DNA of 64,000 nt. Origin: Bremerella sp. P1 (lineage in GTDB: Bacteria; Planctomycetota; Planctomycetia; Pirellulales; Pirellulaceae). Below, piece after piece: positions 61,561 to 64,000 of this stretch. Where the stretch lies: contig NZ_CP118164.1 in NCBI RefSeq assembly GCF_028748185.1, forward strand, positions 1,240,001 through 1,304,000, written 5' to 3'. A model generated the notes under the pieces. The model did not search any database, was not told where the DNA came from, and saw only the letters and a program-made list of their open reading frames with translations. Both the position numbers and the translations under genes were made by a program. Every line of letters starts with the position of its first letter. Position 1 is the stretch's first letter.

Positions 61561-64000
61561 GTGAATCTACTTCGTAAATACTTCCTGCTCGGCGCAATCC
61601 CAGCGCTGATCGCGGTGGGACTTTCGACCATCCTCGATTATCAGATCACGCAGCGTTTGCTTCGGGAACAGATCGATCAAACCCTGGAAGCCAAACTGGA
61701 CGCCAAGCGGAACGAGGTTCGGTTCTTTCTGGATAAGCACTTTTCGCTCCTGGAGACCTTGGCGGCAACGCCTCTGGTAAAAGACGGAAGTGTTGCCGAA
61801 ATTCTCGATTTCCTCAGAATCCAGGAGTTGGCAGTCCGTCAGCGAATCGAAGGTATTTACTACGATGAGCTAGACGGAACGGTTCATGGTACCGATGGTG
61901 TTACGTTCAATGTCTTCGACCGCGAGTACTTTGGAGAAGTCCTCAAAGGAAATAAGGTCACCACCCGGATCTTGCAAAGCCGCGGCAAAGGAAAAGATGT
62001 TCTCTTGCTGATTGCTCCGGTACGGACCGAAGACGGAACGCTGAAGGGGGCAATCGCGCTTGCAATTCTCGATAGCCAGCTGATCGCTTTTGTACGCAGC
62101 ATGGAAGTCAATCGCGGCGGCTTTCTTGCACTTGTCGACGACTCGGATCGGATGATCGCGGTATCAAGTAAGGCAGAATTTGTACGCCAGCAAGACCTAG
62201 ACGTTAGCAACACAACCGTCGTCGATGATACGGGCACTCGTTTTCTCGTCTCTACAACGCGAGTACCAGACACTTCCTGGGACCTGATTGTTGCGATCCC
62301 GGAAATTGAAGTCCAAGGCGTTTATAACCGTATTGGATGGTCGAAAGTTACCGCGGTGGCATGTGGTATTACAGCCGCCGTGATCTTAGCTCTTTTCTTC
62401 AGCGAACGAACTCTTCGACCGCTGCAGCAGATCATTCAAACGTTTCGTCAATACGCCAAGGGAGATCAATCGGCTCGTTTTTCCGCGAAAGCCCGCGGTG
62501 AATACGCCATTCTAGCCGAGTCTTTTAACCACATGGCTGACGAACTCGACGAGGCTCGCATCCAGCAAGAGGAACACCTACGGAGAATCGAATCGAGCGA
62601 GGATCGATTCCGACGTCTTTTCGATGGTGCGGCCGATGCGATCTTCTTGCGCGACCTCAACGGGATCATTATCGACGCAAACCAGGAAGCCTGTCGCAGC
62701 CTTGGCTATGAGCGAGACGAGATTCGAGGCATGTCGGTTTCTCGCATCGACACCGACTGGAAGCTCGAAGATGCGCAACGCCTGTGGAATAAATTGGCTC
62801 GTGAAGGTGGCCGGTATCATCCTCTGGTCGAGCGAGTTCACCGCCGAAAAGACGGTAGTACCTTTCCGGTGGAAATACGCTTGACGCTGATCGAACGCGA
62901 GGGCGAAACCATGGTCATGTCCTCCGCGCGCGATGCGACGCTACGCAAGGCGGCGGAAAAGCAGACGAAACAGGCCAAGGAATTTGCGGAAAAGGTGATC
63001 AATGCTTCTCCTGGCGTCATTTACATTTTTGACCTCACCACGCAATCGATCGTATTTATCAATCAAAACATCGAAAAGGAACTCGGACACACCAAGGAGC
63101 ACCTGGAAGAACTAGGACCACGTTTCTATACCGAGATCATCCACCCTGACGACGTTGCCCGCGTGCGACAGGCATCCAACAAGTGGTATGAGGAAGGTGA
63201 GCCTGAAATTCACGTCGATACCTTCCGCTTGCGACATGCCAACGGGCAATGGGCATGGTTCGAATTCCATCGGGTGATCTTCCAAAAAGATGCCAATGGA
63301 AAACCCACGCAGATCTTAGGTGTTGCCACCAATACGACGGATCGAGTTCTTGCCCAGCAACAGCTTGTTTGGGAAAAGGCCCTTCTCGACCAGGTGATGG
63401 AAACCAGCGTGGCCGCGGTGATGGTGGTCGATACCGAAGGCAATATTCAGTTTCTCAATGCGGCTTTGGAAAAGACATTGCGAGTCGGTCGTGAAGAGGT
63501 TCAAGGGAAAAACATTTACGTCTTTCCTTGGGAAGTCTACGACATGGCAGGCAAGCCACTGCCTGTCGAAAATCGTCCGTTTGCGCGGGTCAAAAGCACG
63601 CTTAAGCCCGTCAACGATGTACGGTATCGAATTCAATTCGATCCAGAATCGTACGTCATCGTCTCGGCGAATGGTGCTCCATTGTTCGATGAAGAAAGAG
63701 AGTTTGCCGGAGCCGTTTTCGCCCTGGCGGACATCACCGAACGCATCGAATCAGAAAAGGTTCGCGAATCTTTGATCCGCAACCTCGAAGCCACCAATAC
63801 CGAACTGAAGCAATTCACCTACACGGTTTCGCACGACCTCAAATCACCGCTGATTACCATCAAAGGCTTCCTGGGAATTCTGGGCGAGGACATTGAAAGC
63901 GATGACAAGCCCGCGATTGAAGAAGATCTCGCGATCATCGGATCAGCCGCCGATGGCATGAAGCAATTGCTGGATGATCTTTTGGAATTGTCGCGCATTG
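61561..64000 (+). CDS. membrane sensor histidine kinase with HAMP and three PAS domains, 3' end outside window
   Basis: At least 813 residues from GTG 61561, open to the right edge. N-terminal helix (YFLLGAIPALIAVGLSTILD), an extracytoplasmic Cache-like sensor of about 235 residues (FNVFDREYFGEVLKGNKVTT), second helix (VTAVACGITAAVILALFF), HAMP (residues 286-340), PAS 1 (about 345-460), PAS 2 (about 473-590), PAS 3 (about 610-740), then HisKA with TYTVSHDLKSPLITIKGF (His758). The ATPase domain lies beyond the window. It probably senses a small extracellular molecule. Confidence 0.92.
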   Translation, partial: MNLLRKYFLLGAIPALIAVGLSTILDYQITQRLLREQIDQTLEAKLDAKRNEVRFFLDKHFSLLETLAATPLVKDGSVAEILDFLRIQELAVRQRIEGIYYDELDGTVHGTDGVTFNVFDREYFGEVLKGNKVTTRILQSRGKGKDVLLLIAPVRTEDGTLKGAIALAILDSQLIAFVRSMEVNRGGFLALVDDSDRMIAVSSKAEFVRQQDLDVSNTTVVDDTGTRFLVSTTRVPDTSWDLIVAIPEIEVQGVYNRIGWSKVTAVACGITAAVILALFFSERTLRPLQQIIQTFRQYAKGDQSARFSAKARGEYAILAESFNHMADELDEARIQQEEHLRRIESSEDRFRRLFDGAADAIFLRDLNGIIIDANQEACRSLGYERDEIRGMSVSRIDTDWKLEDAQRLWNKLAREGGRYHPLVERVHRRKDGSTFPVEIRLTLIEREGETMVMSSARDATLRKAAEKQTKQAKEFAEKVINASPGVIYIFDLTTQSIVFINQNIEKELGHTKEHLEELGPRFYTEIIHPDDVARVRQASNKWYEEGEPEIHVDTFRLRHANGQWAWFEFHRVIFQKDANGKPTQILGVATNTTDRVLAQQQLVWEKALLDQVMETSVAAVMVVDTEGNIQFLNAALEKTLRVGREEVQGKNIYVFPWEVYDMAGKPLPVENRPFARVKSTLKPVNDVRYRIQFDPESYVIVSANGAPLFDEEREFAGAVFALADITERIESEKVRESLIRNLEATNTELKQFTYTVSHDLKSPLITIKGFLGILGEDIESDDKPAIEEDLAIIGSAADGMKQLLDDLLELSRI

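Overview
The window comes from the chromosome of a planctomycete, most likely a member of the Pirellulaceae (Blastopirellula/Bremerella-like). The grounds are a DUF1559 prepilin-type protein (Arg-Gly-Phe-Thr-Leu-Val-Glu-Leu-Leu leader, DG near the C-terminus), a planctomycete-type cytochrome domain, a very long SecA with a C-terminal SEC-C tail, a KDO transferase (outer membrane with lipid A core sugar), and a split glycine decarboxylase. No taxonomic search was possible, so this is inference from gene content.

Region by region. 1-20.1 kb is ordinary core genome. It holds a hydrolase/TetR pair next to a methanethiol methyltransferase gene (mddA), a GNAT acetyltransferase, a PhnP-like metallo-hydrolase, secA, waaA and metK. 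A nucleotide-sugar cluster (UDP-sugar pyrophosphorylase, mannose-1-phosphate guanylyltransferase, ruvX), an MFS transporter, a PaaK-like ligase, a DUF971 protein and small membrane proteins follow.

20,135-38,418 is an 18.3 kb integrative island in a tRNA-Leu(UAA) gene. A perfect 56-bp direct repeat of the tRNA 3' half marks both ends, and a tyrosine integrase lies just inside the left end. Imperfect 11-bp tandem repeats with an identical 12-bp step occur near both ends and look like integrase arm sites. Inside are two excisionase-like HTH proteins, an inverted pair of IS3-family elements that broke a small gene, and a Lit/U49-like zinc protease with a 35-aa downstream gene and a divergent partner. 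A replication-like overlapping gene pair, a hairpin-rich regulatory segment, an HNH nuclease, an operon of a 65-aa protein with an 806-aa SMC/RecF-type ATPase, and several secreted or membrane proteins make up the rest. The ATPase has a zinc hook and a C-terminal HEPN-like RNFCAH motif, like the RloC class of abortive-infection proteins. The least-explained material is at 30.1-31.3 kb. Two oppositely oriented hairpins share an ATGACAG loop, and a two-hairpin element is duplicated on either side of the HNH gene with compensatory stem changes and a conserved TGACGC loop.

38.4-64 kb returns to core genome. It holds a GT87/GT2 glycosyltransferase pair, a 1280-aa ammonium-transporter/PAS/histidine-kinase/receiver fusion, and the glycine cleavage operon gcvT-gcvH-gcvPA-gcvPB followed by a lipoate ligase that could lipoylate GcvH. 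An FHA protein, an ECF sigma factor with a downstream membrane protein, a DUF1559 protein with a small lipoprotein, a TPR lipoprotein and serC-serA follow. An M48-type membrane protease and a sensor kinase that runs off the right edge close the window.
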